Source: Siphonodentalium dalli
Lineage: Eukaryota > Mollusca > Scaphopoda > Gadilida > Siphonodentaliidae
Direction: 5' to 3'
NCBI GenBank assembly: GCA_032622095.1
Contig: CP136061.1
Location: 5,900,734-5,964,733, forward strand
Length of the DNA stretch: 64,000 bases
Below are positions 38,261 to 49,443 of the stretch, in pieces. Both the position numbers and the translations under genes were made by a program. Each line of letters starts with the position of its first letter. Position 1 is the first letter of the stretch. The notes under the pieces are model-generated. The model was not told the DNA's origin. It was given only the letters and a program-made list of their open reading frames with translations, and did not search any database.

Positions 38261-38265
38261 TCACG

Positions 38266-38497
38266 GAAAATATCAAATTAATTAACGACGGAAACATATC
38301 TATCAAATTAATTAACGACGGAAACATATCTATCAAATTAATTAACGACGGAAACATATCTATCAAATTAATTAACGACGGAAACATATCTATCAAATTA
38401 ATTAACGACTGAAACATATCTATCAAATTAATTAACGACGGAAACATATCTATCAAATTAATTAATGACTGAAATATATCTATCAAATTAATTAACA
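38266..38497 (+). repeat. 30-bp minisatellite, ~8 copies
   Basis: Units of TATCAAATTAATTAACGACG + GAAACATATC. The 30-bp period keeps a minus-strand frame open (decapeptide repeat with LINLID), but nothing around it looks coding. Confidence 0.92.
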
Positions 38498-38799
38498 AAA
38501 TTGAAAGTTTGTAAAAACAGAATAATCAATCGGGTTTTAATGAGTACGTGATATAATTCACTTGGGGAGTTGGACCAAAAGAACTCCTTTTGTGAATTAT
38601 GTCACATAATCATTGAAATAAATTGATTACCTTGTAATCTACAAGCCTCATATTAATCCTGGTCATTTCTTGTTTCTGATCAAATTAAATACATAAATAT
38701 TTACATACAGTTTGATATGTATTAAATTACTACAACATATTTTAAGATGGGAGCTATCAAATGTTTTTGATATTCATTGGAAAAGTGGCTATCTTAGAT

Positions 38800-39200
38800 T
38801 TTATTTTATATATATCTCTTCATGTTGATAATCTAGTATTACTTAGACATTTCAACTTTCCGCATTCCTAATCCATTGACTGTAACACTTGAAATTATTC
38901 CCTTTCCATTGTTGAGCTACAGTCATTGACACTTTCATTACTGAATACTGTTAAAAAGCATGGCTGCCAGTGGCCATCTTGGATTTTACTCATGGTATGA
39001 CTAAATCCTTTAGCACACCTTACAGGTCACATTTCTCATCCAATCATTACCAATTGGATCTTTCGGGTGACCTCTAGATTGGAGCCTCCATTTTTTCCCG
39101 AAATTCGTAAAAAAAAAACATTGGCCGTCAGCAGCCATCTTGGATTTCAAATGTGAATCCTGCAGCCCACATTTATTGGAGATATGAGAGCTATCAAATT
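38800..39200. repeat. HINE-like tail and degenerate ~160-bp monomers
   Basis: The tail AATCCATTGACTGTAACACT with GAGCTACAGTCATTGACACT matches 14241-14375 with a 2-bp loss in the hairpin stem. Two decayed monomers follow (GGCTGCCAGTGGCCATCTTG, TTGGCCGTCAGCAGCCATC). Confidence 0.65.
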
Positions 39201-39434
39201 TTAACTGTTTTATTAAAAACATGACAATTCTTTAATACAAGACAACTTATACAACAAATTCTGGAGCCGAACAATTTGAAAAGGCAGAGGCTTGTCATAT
39301 ACAGGTACTGGATGGATGGACGCATGGCTAGACAGATGGATGCATGCAATACAGTAAACCCCCCCACCCATCTTTTGGGATGGGGATATAATTATGAAAC
39401 TCGTTTGATAAATTTGAGTCACCTTTATTCACCA

Positions 39435-39680
39435 TTAGTCATTTTATCTTCTGCAAATTATGGGATATAGAACAGAAGGGGAAAAAGTAACTAAAACAAT
39501 GTTATTTGAGATTAGAAATCGTTCCCAGAAGATGAGGCCTAAGCGATGCTACCCCGCACAACAGGCAAGCATCACCAAATTCACGACAGCAGCAATATGC
39601 ATGCCTTGAAATAGTGTGTCTGTCATTTGCAGAATGAGGTTCCCAGAGGGTGAATTTTGTGATGCTACCCTGCATAGCGA
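39435..39680. repeat. Broken hairpin-module element
   Basis: The arm ATTTTATCTTCTGCAAATTA, CCCAGAAGATGAGGCCTAAG and a half hairpin (GAATGAGGTTCCCAGAGGG at about 39632) survive. It is a degraded member of the nested-palindrome family. Confidence 0.6.
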
Positions 39681-39835
39681 ATCATCAGGATCTTCAGTCA
39701 TTTAGCAGCACATGAATCATCAGGATCTTCCAAAATTTTCTGGGTTTTTTCCATGATGAATTTAATGGAGCTTTCATGATGATTGATTGCACATCAGTGC
39801 TGAAATTACGAAATTAAAAATTATGGTTGAAGTTA

Positions 39836-40060
39836 ACCCTTTTCATGACTGGAGCTTCCTGGAATTTTGCGAAAACCCTGTGCCGATGCATCCTCTTATA
39901 TATGCGAGTCTCCCATAGGGAGCCTCGCATATATAAGACAATACATATGGCCGAACAGTATTGACCTTTACCTTGTAAGCCAGAGCATTCTCTTATATAT
40001 GCGAGGCTCCCTATGGGAGACTCACATATATAAGACAATGCACTTGCACAGGATCTTGAA
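39836..40060. repeat. Element with two diverged 69-bp hairpin modules
   Basis: Begins near GTTAACCCTTTTCATGACTG. Two hairpin modules (39882-39952 and 39979-40047) have a changed loop (CTCCCATAGGGAG) and stem substitutions. The same left arm recurs at 48981-49045. Confidence 0.65.
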
Positions 40061-40111
40061 TGCTGAACTAGCTGAAACGGTTAATGATCTACGATCTAAT
40101 TTTGTCCCAGA

Positions 40112-40319
40112 TCAAGACCCTTCTTCTTCTTGTCGTTCTATTTCCTCAAAGAATTTCATTTTCCTGTATTTTCCCGTTTCTTCCTTAGGAAATGGCACGA
40201 AAGCCGGGCATGGCCTTTGTCCGGGAATCTCGCACACACACCACCTCCTGAATGTGTCTCCGAAATAAGCCGGGTTTGACGCCACCGCCTGATCTAACTC
40301 CTCCTTCTCAAGTTGTTCT
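40112..40319 (-). CDS. Unidentified coding-like terminal exon
   Basis: On the minus strand an acceptor CATTTCTATTTCAG (ending at 40320) is followed by 68 codons to TGA at 40112-40114. The product starts EQLEKEELDQAVASNPAYFG and continues with a Cys/Trp stretch (FRRWCVCEIPGQRPCPAF) and a charged end (KFFEEIERQEEGS). The composition and a proper acceptor look like a real last exon. I do not recognise the family. The first ~17 codons (EQLEKEELDQ) are also found, diverged, at 46105-46150 beside the 77-bp array, so the segment has been duplicated. No joining upstream exon with a matching phase was found. Confidence 0.35.
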
Positions 40320-40339
40320 CTGAAATAGAAATGTCGAGT

Positions 40340-40895
40340 ATATTAACCTTTCTATACTAAATACTCATTGATGAGTAGTTATCCCAATGGAAATGTTCAG
40401 ATAATAAGTTTAAAGTTTAACCCTTTATATACTAAAGCATCACTGACGAGTAGTCATCCCATAGGAAATGTTCAGATAATAAGTTTAACCCTTTCTATAC
40501 TAAAGCATCATTGATGAGTAGTTACCCCATAGGAAATGTTCAGATAATAAGTTTAACCCTTTCTATACTAAACACTCATTGATGAGTAGTTATCCCATAG
40601 GAAATATTCAGATAATAAGTTTAACCCTTTCTATACTAAAGCATCATTGATGAGTAGTTATCCCATAGGAAATATTCAAATAATAAGTTTAACCCTTTCT
40701 ATACTAAACACTGATTGATGAGTAGTTATCCCATATGAAATGTTAAGATAATAAGTTTAACCCTTTCTATACTAAATACTCATTGATGAGTAGTTATCCC
40801 ATTGGAAATATTCAGATAATAAGTTTAACCCTTTCTATACTAAACACTCATTGACGAGTAGTTATCCCATTGGAAATATTCAGATAATAAGTCCA
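40340..40895 (+). repeat. 68-bp minisatellite, ~8 copies
   Basis: The unit starts TTTAACCCTTTCTATACTAA and contains GATGAGTAGTTATCCCATAG and TCAGATAATAAG. It is related in reverse orientation to part of the 77-bp unit at 44507-46130 (ACTACTCGTCCATGAGTA). The TTAACCCTTT start suggests an origin from a TTAA-ended element. Confidence 0.88.
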
Positions 40896-41091
40896 GCAAA
40901 GGACCATATCTGAATATTTCCCTCCAATAAATAGGGTATTTTTTTCTTTACCCTTAGGGAACCTCACATGCATGAGCAGACGACGACACTCAGCAATACA
41001 AACTGCTACATGTATGGTGCTCCCTGCAGGATTGTCATTATGCCCCTGACAAGGTTTGGGACATATAGTTGAGCACTCCATCCATACGGCT

Positions 41092-41455
41092 GTCCGTACT
41101 AAAATATCACATTGTAACTCAGGTGTTAATTATCAGATTTAGTTGTCTGTTGACATGGTGATAGCATCAGTTTGGAAGAAAAAAAATATCCTCATTCTAT
41201 CTGATTCTATGGGTTTTTTCCATTAATTTTTACCAGAGTTATGGCCCTTGTTTGACTGGAATTTTTTTTTATTTTGTCTCTACTGACAATGCAGCTTGTA
41301 ATTCGGACATGGATCATCAGATACTTGTCCTTTGACATGGTGATAGCCCAGAATGCGGTAAAGGATACCCACATACTACAGGTTTTGTCCATTAATTTTA
41401 ACCAGAGTTACATCCCTTGTTTGACTTGGGAATTTCTAAATTTTGTATCCATATG
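41092..41455 (+). repeat. Two ~170-bp dispersed-family units
   Basis: AATxxCGGACATGGATCATCAGAT, ACATGGTGATAGC and CCAGAGTTAxxxCCCTTGTTTG blocks recur at about 41108-41265 and 41288-41430; a third start lies after the pogo-like element (about 42545-42610). Same family as 16230-16480. Confidence 0.6.
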
Positions 41456-41459
41456 AATA

Positions 41460-42538
41460 CAGTAAAACCTCTCTAATCCGAACACCCTTCGGACCGGCCC
41501 TTCTGTTCGGTTTAGAGAGGTGTTCGGTTTACAGAAAATCGCAAAACCATCGGAATATATTGCCTCTGTCGGTAAGAGTTATTGAGACCCGAACACCTCC
41601 GTACTGATTTATTAAACTTTATTCAATAAACTACAAAATACAACAAAAAATCAATTGCAATAGATAAACATGTACTTAAGTACTTAAATAAGACTTTAAA
41701 TATATGTACAGATAAACCTGGAAACACGGAAATGATACATTTTACGGTGATTCCCGGTTTTTGAAAATGTTGACGGTAGATTTCATATCTGATCCGTCGT
41801 TTTCCCGACGGCTCATTAATTGTGATAAGTTGTTTAAAACTGTGATGGTGACAATAAACCACCATCCTGTACTTTTAGCTAATTGGTGTTTAGTTTGGAC
41901 AATTGTTGTACAAACAAAGAGTCCCTTCCAGCTCAATAACTGATGTAAAAACAACGTGTCGCTGCTCTAATTAGCTGTGAAGTCACCATTGTTCAATCAG
42001 TTTGCAAATAAGCAAACATGTATCTATGTGTATCTGAAGGTGGTGCAGTGCAGTAACAAATTCTGGTTTAGGCGTATCCAATTAGACACCTGTTGTTTTA
42101 ATCTGCTTCAAAGCTTCGCCGAGACAAAAGAACGCTAACTAAATTGGTACGCTTATTCAATAGTACGAAAGTACATTACCTGTGTGCACGCAAGTTGGCC
42201 TGGTAACCATTTCGGAATTTATTTAGAATAAGATTAAATATAAATACGGCCGTAACTTTTTATTATCAGGCATTATATTCGTTTTAATTTGTAATTACGT
42301 TCACATCATTACCTTTTAACTGATTGCGTTCGGTCTCTTCCATCACTTTCAGCGTTCGGATTGTGGAGGTAAACATTAGTGTATTTGTTCACTTATGGAC
42401 TAATAAAGCCGGCCGATATTCGGAGCACAGAGGTTTCGGATTACAGAGGTAATCATTAGTGACAATGCACTTGGGTAAATTTGGGACCGAACAATTCGTT
42501 CGGATTGGAGAGAGATTCGGATTGGAGAGGTTTCACTG
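41460..42538. mobile_element. pogo/mariner-like non-autonomous element
   Basis: The left end CAGTAAAACCTCTCTAATCC and the right end (reverse complement CAGTGAAACCTCTCCAATCC) are inverted repeats of about 25 bp with TA on both sides. The 1079-bp length and a repeated TTCGGATTRGAGAGG motif near both ends fit a pogo/Tigger-type derivative. It has inserted inside the neighbouring 170-bp repeat family. No transposase frame remains. Confidence 0.75.
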
Positions 42539-42719
42539 TATATAAGCTTGTAACTAATTGGGCATGGATCATCAGATTTGGTTGAGCTTTCTATTAATAG
42601 CACAGTTTAGGGGGAAAGGATATCCACTTCTTGGATTTAGAAAATAAAATTTTTCCATCCATACAAATATTTTTAGTATTACCCACAGATGACAAATAAA
42701 AACAAATGCAGAAGGACAC

Positions 42720-44375
42720 CTTTTTAGCTCAACTTTACTTTGTAAAGTTTGAACTATTGCCATGGCTTGGTATCCGTCGTCTGTGTGTGTGTGCGTGTGT
42801 GATTCGTCAACAATTTCCTTTAGCACGGGCTACAGTTCGTACCTTTGATCCAATTATTATGAAATTTGTCATGGATGTTGACATTGACATGTAGATGGGA
42901 ACAAGTCATTTTGGGGTCATTCGGAAAAAAAAGATGGCCGCCAGTGGCCATCTTGGATTTCAAAATTCAATCCATTAGCACGGGCTACAGGCCGTACTGT
43001 TCGTCTTATTGTCATGAAATTTGTCATGGATGTTAATATTGACAAGTGGATGGGAACGAGTAATTTTGGGGTTGTTCGGCCAAAAAACATGGCCACCGGC
43101 AGCCATCTTAGATTTTACTCTTTGCATGACTAAATTCTTTGGCACGGCCTACAGGTCGTACCTTTGGTCGGATCATCATAAAATGTGTCATGGATGTTAA
43201 CAATGACATGTAGATGGGAACGAGTCATTTTGGGGTCATTCGGCCCAAAAACATGGCCGCCAGCAGCCATCTTAGATTTACTCTTTGCATGACTAAATCC
43301 TTTAGCACGAGCTACAGGTCGTACCTTTAGTCGGATCATCATGAAATTTTTCATGGCTGTTGAAATTGGAATGTAGATGGGAACGAGTCGTTTTGGGGTC
43401 ATTTGGACAAACAACATGGCCGCCAGTGGCCATCTTGGATTTCAAAATTCAATCCATTAGCACGGGCTACAGGTCGTACCTTTGGTCTGATCATCATGAA
43501 ATTTGTCACGAATGTTAACATTGACATGTAGATGGGAACGAGTAATTTTGGGGTCATTCGGCCCAAAACATGGCCGCCGGCAGCCATCTTAGATTTACTC
43601 TTTGCATGACTAAATCCTTTAGCACGGGCTACAGGTCGTACCTTTAGTCGGATCATCATGAATTTTTTCATGGCTATTGAAATTGGAATGTAGATGGGAA
43701 CGAGTCGTTTTGGGGTCATTTGGACAAACAACATGGCCACCAGTGGCCATCTTGGATTTCAAAATTCAATCCATTAGCATGGGCTACAGGTCGTACCTTT
43801 GGTCTGATCATCATGAAATTTGTCATGAATGTTAACATTGACATGTAGATGGGAACGAGTAATTTTGGGGTCATTCGGCCCAAAAACATGGCCGCCGGCA
43901 GCCATCTTAGATTTACTATTTGCATGACTAAATTCTTTGGCACGGCCTACAGGTCGTACATTTGGTCGGATCATCATAAAATGTGTCATGGATGTTAACA
44001 ATGACATGTAGATGGGAACGAGTAATTTTGGGGTCATTCGGCAAAAAAACATGGCCGCCAGCAGCCATTTTGGATTTTACTCTTTGTATGACTAATTCCT
44101 TTAGCACGGGCTACAGGTCGTACCTTTAGTCTGATCATCATGAAATTTTTCATGGCTATTGAAATTGGAATGTAGATGGGAAAGAGTCATTTTGGGGTTA
44201 TTCGGACAAAAAACATGGCCGCCAGCTGCCATCTTGGATTTTACTCTGTGTATGACTAAATCCTTTACTGCTCATTTTTTACACTCCTTTTTAATCTCTG
44301 TATTCATTGCCAATCACACTAAAATTACCTTCTTTACAAAGTTGAGCTACAGTGTCATTGACACTTTCATTAATG
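42720..44375 (+). mobile_element. Complete HINE/pearl-like element with 9-10 monomers
   Basis: The left end TTTTTAGCTCAACTTTACTT leads into GTATCCGTCGTC, a TG microsatellite and then nine to ten ~163-bp monomers (42825-44275) of the same family as the array at 1-14240. The right end has AAAGTTGAGCT (44338-44348), an inverted copy of AGCTCAACTTT (42726-42736), then the palindrome AGTGTCATTGACACT (44351-44365). Subterminal inverted repeats, a tandem core, a microsatellite and a 3' hairpin are the plan described for bivalve pearl/CvA elements and HINEs. The interior is non-coding. Confidence 0.72.
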
Positions 44376-44506
44376 TTTTAATGGAGAGAAATGTGGAGGA
44401 ATGTGGAGGAATGTCCCGATATGAAGAAGTTCAACAAATTATATGTCAGTTTGAACAAACGATATGTCCGTTTCTTGAACTTATTATATGGACAATTCCC
44501 CATTAG

Positions 44507-46130
44507 GGAACTACTCGTCCATGAGTATTGGTAGTATTGGCAGTATAGTAATAATTAGTATAGGTTTGACACCACAGTCTGATCTAACTACTCGTCCATG
44601 AGTATTGGTAGTATTGGCAGTATAGTAATAATTAGTATAGGTTTGACACCACAGTCTGATCTAACTACTCGTCCATGAGTATTGGTAGTATTGGCAGTAT
44701 AGTAATAATTAGTATAGGTTTGACACCACAGTCTGATCTAACTACTCGTCCATGAGTATTGGTAGTATTGGCAGTATAGTAATAATTAGTATAGGTTTGA
44801 CACCACAGTCTGATCTAACTACTCGTCCATGAGTATTGGTAGTATTGGCAGTATAGTAATAATTAGTATAGGTTTGACACCACAGTCTGATCTAACTACT
44901 CGTCCATGAGTATTGGTAGTATTGGCAGTATAGTAATAATTAGTATAGGTTTGACACCACAGTCTGATCTAACTACTCGTCCATGAGTATTGGTAGTATT
45001 GGCAGTATAGTAATAATTAGTATAGGTTTGACACCACAGTCTGATCTAACTACTCGTCCATGAGTATTGGTAGTATTGGCAGTATAGTAATAATTAGTAT
45101 AGGTTTGACATCACAGTCTGATCTAACTACTCGTCCATGAGTATTGGTAGTATTGGCAGTATAGTAATAATTAGTATAGGTTTGACACCACAGTCTGATC
45201 TAACTACTCGTCCATGAGTATTGGTAGTATTGGCAGTATAGTAATAATTAGTATAGGTTTGACACCACAGTCTGATCTAACTACTCGTCCATGAGTATTG
45301 GTAGTATTGGCAGTATAGTAATAATTAGTATAGGTTTGACACCACAGTCTGATCTAACTACTCGTCCATGAGTATTGGTAGTATTGGCAGTATAGTAATA
45401 ATTAGTATAGGTTTGACACCACAGTCTGATCTAACTACTCGTCCATGAGTATTGGTAGTATTGGCAGTATAGTAATAATTAGTATAGGTTTGACATCACA
45501 GTCTGATCTAACTACTCGTCCATGAGTATTGGTAGTATTGGCAGTATAGTAATAATTAGTATAGGTTTGACACCACAGTCTGATCTAACTACTCGTCCAT
45601 GAGTATTGGTAGTATTGGCAGTATAGTAATAATTAGTATAGGTTTGACACCACAGTCTGATCTAACTACTCGTCCATGAGTATTGGTAGTATTGGCAGTA
45701 TAGTAATAATTAGTATAGGTTTGACACCACAGTCTGATCTAACTACTCGTCCATGAGTATTGGTAGTATTGGCAGTATAGTAATAATTAGTATAGGTTTG
45801 ACATCACAGTCTGATCTAACTACTCGTCCATGAGTATTGGTAGTATTGGCAGTATAGTAATAATTAGTATAGGTTTGACACCACAGTCTGATCTAACTAC
45901 TCGTCCATGAGTATTGGTAGTATTGGCAGTATAGTAATAATTAGTATAGGTTTGACACCACAGTCTGATCTAACTACTCGTCCATGAGTATTGGTAGTAT
46001 TGGCAGTATAGTAATAATTAGTATAGGTTTGACACCACAGTCTGATCTAACTACTCGTCCATGAGTATTGGTAGTATTGGCAGTATAGTAATAATTAGTA
46101 TAGGTTTTACACCACAGTCTGATCTAACTC
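44507..46130 (+). repeat. 77-bp minisatellite, ~21 copies
   Basis: The unit is ACTACTCGTCCATGAGTATT, GGTAGTATTGGCAGTATAGT, AATAATTAGTATAGGTTTGA, CACCACAGTCTGATCTA. Copies are almost identical; the main variant is CATCAC for CACCAC. The last unit runs into sequence similar to the exon at 40319, so the unit includes about 25 bp of that exon-like sequence. Confidence 0.95.
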
Positions 46131-46378
46131 CTCTTTCTCAAGCTGTTCACTGTCATAGAAACACAAAGCTTAAAGATGCACAATCTGGTTGGATGATTCC
46201 CGTATCATCCAGTTACAACAACAACAACAATGGAAATTCAACAAAAGCCGATGTAGTTACCCAAATTAGTTTAAATTACATTATTTGCAATAAATGCAAC
46301 AATACCAAGCACTGTAATCATATTTGAATCAATTAAAAGAAAATGAACTTAATTTTTATAAAGCTTACTTTGTTTTAC

Positions 46379-46456
46379 AGAACACCTTCTTTATCTGATC
46401 TGATATCTGTTCTTTAGACCTCCCATCGACATCTACAACAAATTTCTTCCCATTTT
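46379..46456 (-). CDS. Unidentified coding-like exon
   Basis: On the minus strand an acceptor GCATTAATTTCAG precedes a short frame reading NGKKFVVDVDGRSKEQISDQ and IKKVF. A possible donor GTAAAAC is at 46377-46378. A beta strand then an amphipathic helix resembles the C-terminal end of nucleotide-kinase-like folds, but this is too short to assign. Its phase does not join directly to the exon at 40319. Confidence 0.28.
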
Positions 46457-46910
46457 CTGAAATTAATGCAAAACAAACTTCAGAAAACATTAAATCAGTA
46501 ACCAATTGTTATTAACTTTTTCTAATTGCTCAAATGTTTTCATGTCATGTTTTTTATTACAAACTGGGAAAGAAAAAGTGTCTATTTTTGGAACATTAAA
46601 CTGTTAAAGATGCTTCGTCCAATTTAACATCCCTAAATTACTATATCTGCAGCTTCAAATTCCATATAGCGATGCCGGGTTTGAACTGGATGTGTCATCA
46701 AAAATGTAAACCAACTTCTTCTTTCATATGTGAATGGTGAATGGCATGGTCATATATTGGGCATCGAGATTACCATCTATATTGTACCTGAGTTAAAGGT
46801 TCACACCATTTATACAAGTTTTTCAATTTTTACCAGTACAGAATATGCACCTCACTCAAGTGGGTCCCACAAAGTTTAGTCACTCAATGGAACTATAGTC
46901 TGTTCTGCTT

Positions 46911-47283
46911 CAGGGGCGCCGGAAGCATCCAAGGGCAGGGGGGCAGAGCCTACAAAAAGGGCACTTTTCCGCAAAAAAGGGCATTTTCTCCGCAAACTCG
47001 GGAAAATAACCATAAATTCATTGTGGCAAAAATCCCTATTTTAATGGTATTTGTCGGTTTTTATGGCCGTTTTGTGATAAAATTGACAAAAAATTAATAT
47101 TCCTTGTGAAATTGGTGGTATTTGGACCAAAAAAGTCACATTTTGCTATAAAAACACGAGATTAAACACACAAAAAGCATTTTCTGTCTCCAGAAAAAGG
47201 GCAAGTCCTGCCCCCGCTCGCCTCCTTGGTCAAGGGCAGGGGGGTCAGCTGCCCCCTCTGCCCCCCCTCTTCCGGCGCCCCTG
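46911..47283. mobile_element. hAT-like MITE with 8-bp target duplication
   Basis: A 373-bp element starting CAGGGGCGCCGGAAG and ending CTTCCGGCGCCCCTG, flanked on both sides by TTCTGCTT (46903-46910 and 47284-47291). Ends starting CAGGGGC and an 8-bp duplication are hallmarks of hAT superfamily insertions. The interior is low-complexity, with repeated AAAGGGCA and CCCCCCT runs. Confidence 0.88.
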
Positions 47284-47331
47284 TTCTGCTTGACAGCCGA
47301 TGTTAGAAGTCTTAACAATATAACCTCCCCA

Positions 47332-47768
47332 TTAACCCTTTACCCAACAAAACGGCCAAAAACGCCCAAATAAAGCTTCAACAGCCTAAAATATCTTCGG
47401 TCTGTCTCAATAACACCATACAAATATGGATATCATTGGAACCGGTTCATTGACCACATTGTGATGGTTACAGTTATGCCCTGTGCCAATGCATTCTCTT
47501 ATATATAAGAGAATGCATTGGCCTAAAAAAAATCTTTTTTTAACACTTTTTACCATTTTTTCTTACATTCTTTAATAATTTTATAATTTTTTCTTACATT
47601 TTTTAACAATTTTTATAATATTTTTCTACATTCTTTGACAATTTTATCATTTTTAATATGTGTTAAGCCAATGCATTCTCGTATATATGCGAGACGACCT
47701 ATGGTCGACTCGCATATATAAGAGAATACATTGGCACAGGGCCGCCGTTCTGTTGGGTAAAGGGTTAA
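47332..47768. mobile_element. piggyBac-like non-autonomous element 5
   Basis: Starts TTAACCCTTTACCCAACA and ends GTTGGGTAAAGGGTTAA. The left hairpin module has collapsed to 38 bp (47485-47522), losing its centre; the right one (47667-47735) is complete apart from a few changes. It has the same arms as 27677-28133. Confidence 0.8.
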
Positions 47769-48079
47769 AGGGATGGGTGGCCTTCATTGTAGGTTATAAT
47801 TTAGAAAAAACATTTATCAAATTATGATAATTTCCTCAAGAATATACAAATAGTATAGCATAATGATGATATGAATGCGATATTATTCATAAAACACACT
47901 TTGTGTCAGAAAAAAAGCAGGTTTAGTTTCTCGTAAAAATTGCAGTGAATTGTTTCTAAGCAGTCACAATATTGCGTAATTTCCTTATTGAGATTCGCGC
48001 GCATTATATGTCGATTGTAAAACCCCTAATTTGGTGTCTAAATTTACAAGGAGAAAATACTAACAGGATTGACAAATAT

Positions 48080-48340
48080 TCATCTCTTTGCTAGAACAAT
48101 TATATTATGTAAACGTTTTCTGTCTGATGATTTCCCAATCATGAAGTAACGTGGATTAGCTGGATTTTGAACTAACAGCTGGTAGAATGGGTCGATTAAA
48201 ACAAAATTTGGTGTGATTTGAATGTGATTGTTGATGGTGCCAATAATTTTAGCTTTGCCTTCCACAGCAAAACGGAACATTTTCATTGGATGATCTGGTA
48301 GTTCCGAGTGTCTATAAACAAATGGTTCTGTCACGTTTTT
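48080..48340 (-). CDS. Unidentified coding-like segment
   Basis: A minus-strand frame of 84 codons, ending in TGA at 48080-48082, with a balanced, protein-like composition (FVYRHSELPDHPMKMFRFAV, IIGTINNHIQ, NPANPRYFMIGKSSDRKRLH). It is unlike the low-complexity frames around it. A CAG at about 48336-48338 (minus) could be an acceptor, but the pyrimidine tract is poor. I do not recognise the family. It could be an exon, a captured gene fragment or chance. Confidence 0.35.
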   Translation of the reverse strand, partial: KNVTEPFVYRHSELPDHPMKMFRFAVEGKAKIIGTINNHIQITPNFVLIDPFYQLLVQNPANPRYFMIGKSSDRKRLHNIIVLAKR

Positions 48341-48479
48341 TATGTATATTTACATCACAAACCGTACAAACATGACAATAACATGCAATGTCCGCGATAT
48401 TTATGATTGGTATAAGAACAACATCTGTCTATTATATAATACTCTTTCTGTTTATGGAGGTTTTAGCGGATGTCTATTT

Positions 48480-48846
48480 GTCTGTTAAAGAAAATAAGAA
48501 TAAATTATTAAAATTGTAAAAAATTGTAAAAAAAAATAATAAAAAATTGTATGAATAACACTGCAGGGAGCCCCACACATACATGGAAGCATATAGAAGA
48601 GTGTCGTCTGCTCATGTTTGTCTGGGGCTCTGTATGGGTGAAATTATAAAATTGTTAAAAGAATATATAAAATATAATTATTAAAATTGTAAATAATTGT
48701 AAAAAAAAATAAAAAATTGTTAGGCCAATATTGGCATTCTCTTATATATGCGAGGCGACCTATGGTCGACTCGCATATATAAGAGAATGCATTGGCACAG
48801 GGTATATGGGTTGATACAAAAATCGACCTGGCACTCAAAGGGTTAA
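48480..48846. mobile_element. TTAA-ended element, inverted twin of 35422-35760
   Basis: Read on the minus strand from 48846 it repeats the element at 35422: TTAACCCTTTGAGTGCCAGG, the hairpin module (48724-48796), the AT-rich spacer, and CAGAGCCCCAGACAAACATG. The hairpin's one arm has an inserted ATATTGG. The two copies form a long-range inverted repeat 13 kb apart. Confidence 0.75.
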
Positions 48847-49443
48847 ACAGCTATACCCACTGCGAAGTCCGCCCGTATCTTTTAACATCCTGTCAGTGTA
48901 ATAAACTTGTTACTATTAACACACTTATGAGGGTGGGGTATGATTTATATTTGAACATGAACAGATGATGACAATATAATTAACCTTTCCATGACTGGAC
49001 CTTCCTGAAATTTTGTGAAAACCCTGTGCCAATGCATTCTCTTACCTAAAAATATCTGTAAAAATGGTGATGGCGTGAGGTTTTTGAAGATATTTATCTG
49101 TATGTGTGGGTTCTTGTATTGCACCTGAGGGACATTCCAGAAAACAAAGTCACTGAAATTAAACAAAAAGTATTAAAGTGGAAGATAAATAATATTGAAA
49201 ATAAAAAAAATTGACATGGAATATCCAATGAATTAAAGACATATTTTGTGCTTATTTTATTACCAAAGCAACCTTGTTTAACCCTTTAACGATTTCGCCA
49301 TCGAGAGTCACTGCATTTAATTAATATATAAGAATGACGGTGTGTATTGTCAATTTAGATATAATATCTGTAAAAATAACTACTTTGAACAAGATTATTC
49401 TCCATTTCTATTTGATCACCCTACTGGAGTGTTTCACATCACT

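Noticed and set aside
38244-38498. Minus-strand frame encoding a decapeptide repeat (LINLIDMFPS)
   Set aside because: It exists only because the minisatellite period is 30 bp; no flanking coding sequence.
47136-47318. Minus-strand Gly/Ala-rich frame (GRGGAEGAADPP)
   Set aside because: Lies inside the hAT-like element's low-complexity interior and its end repeat.
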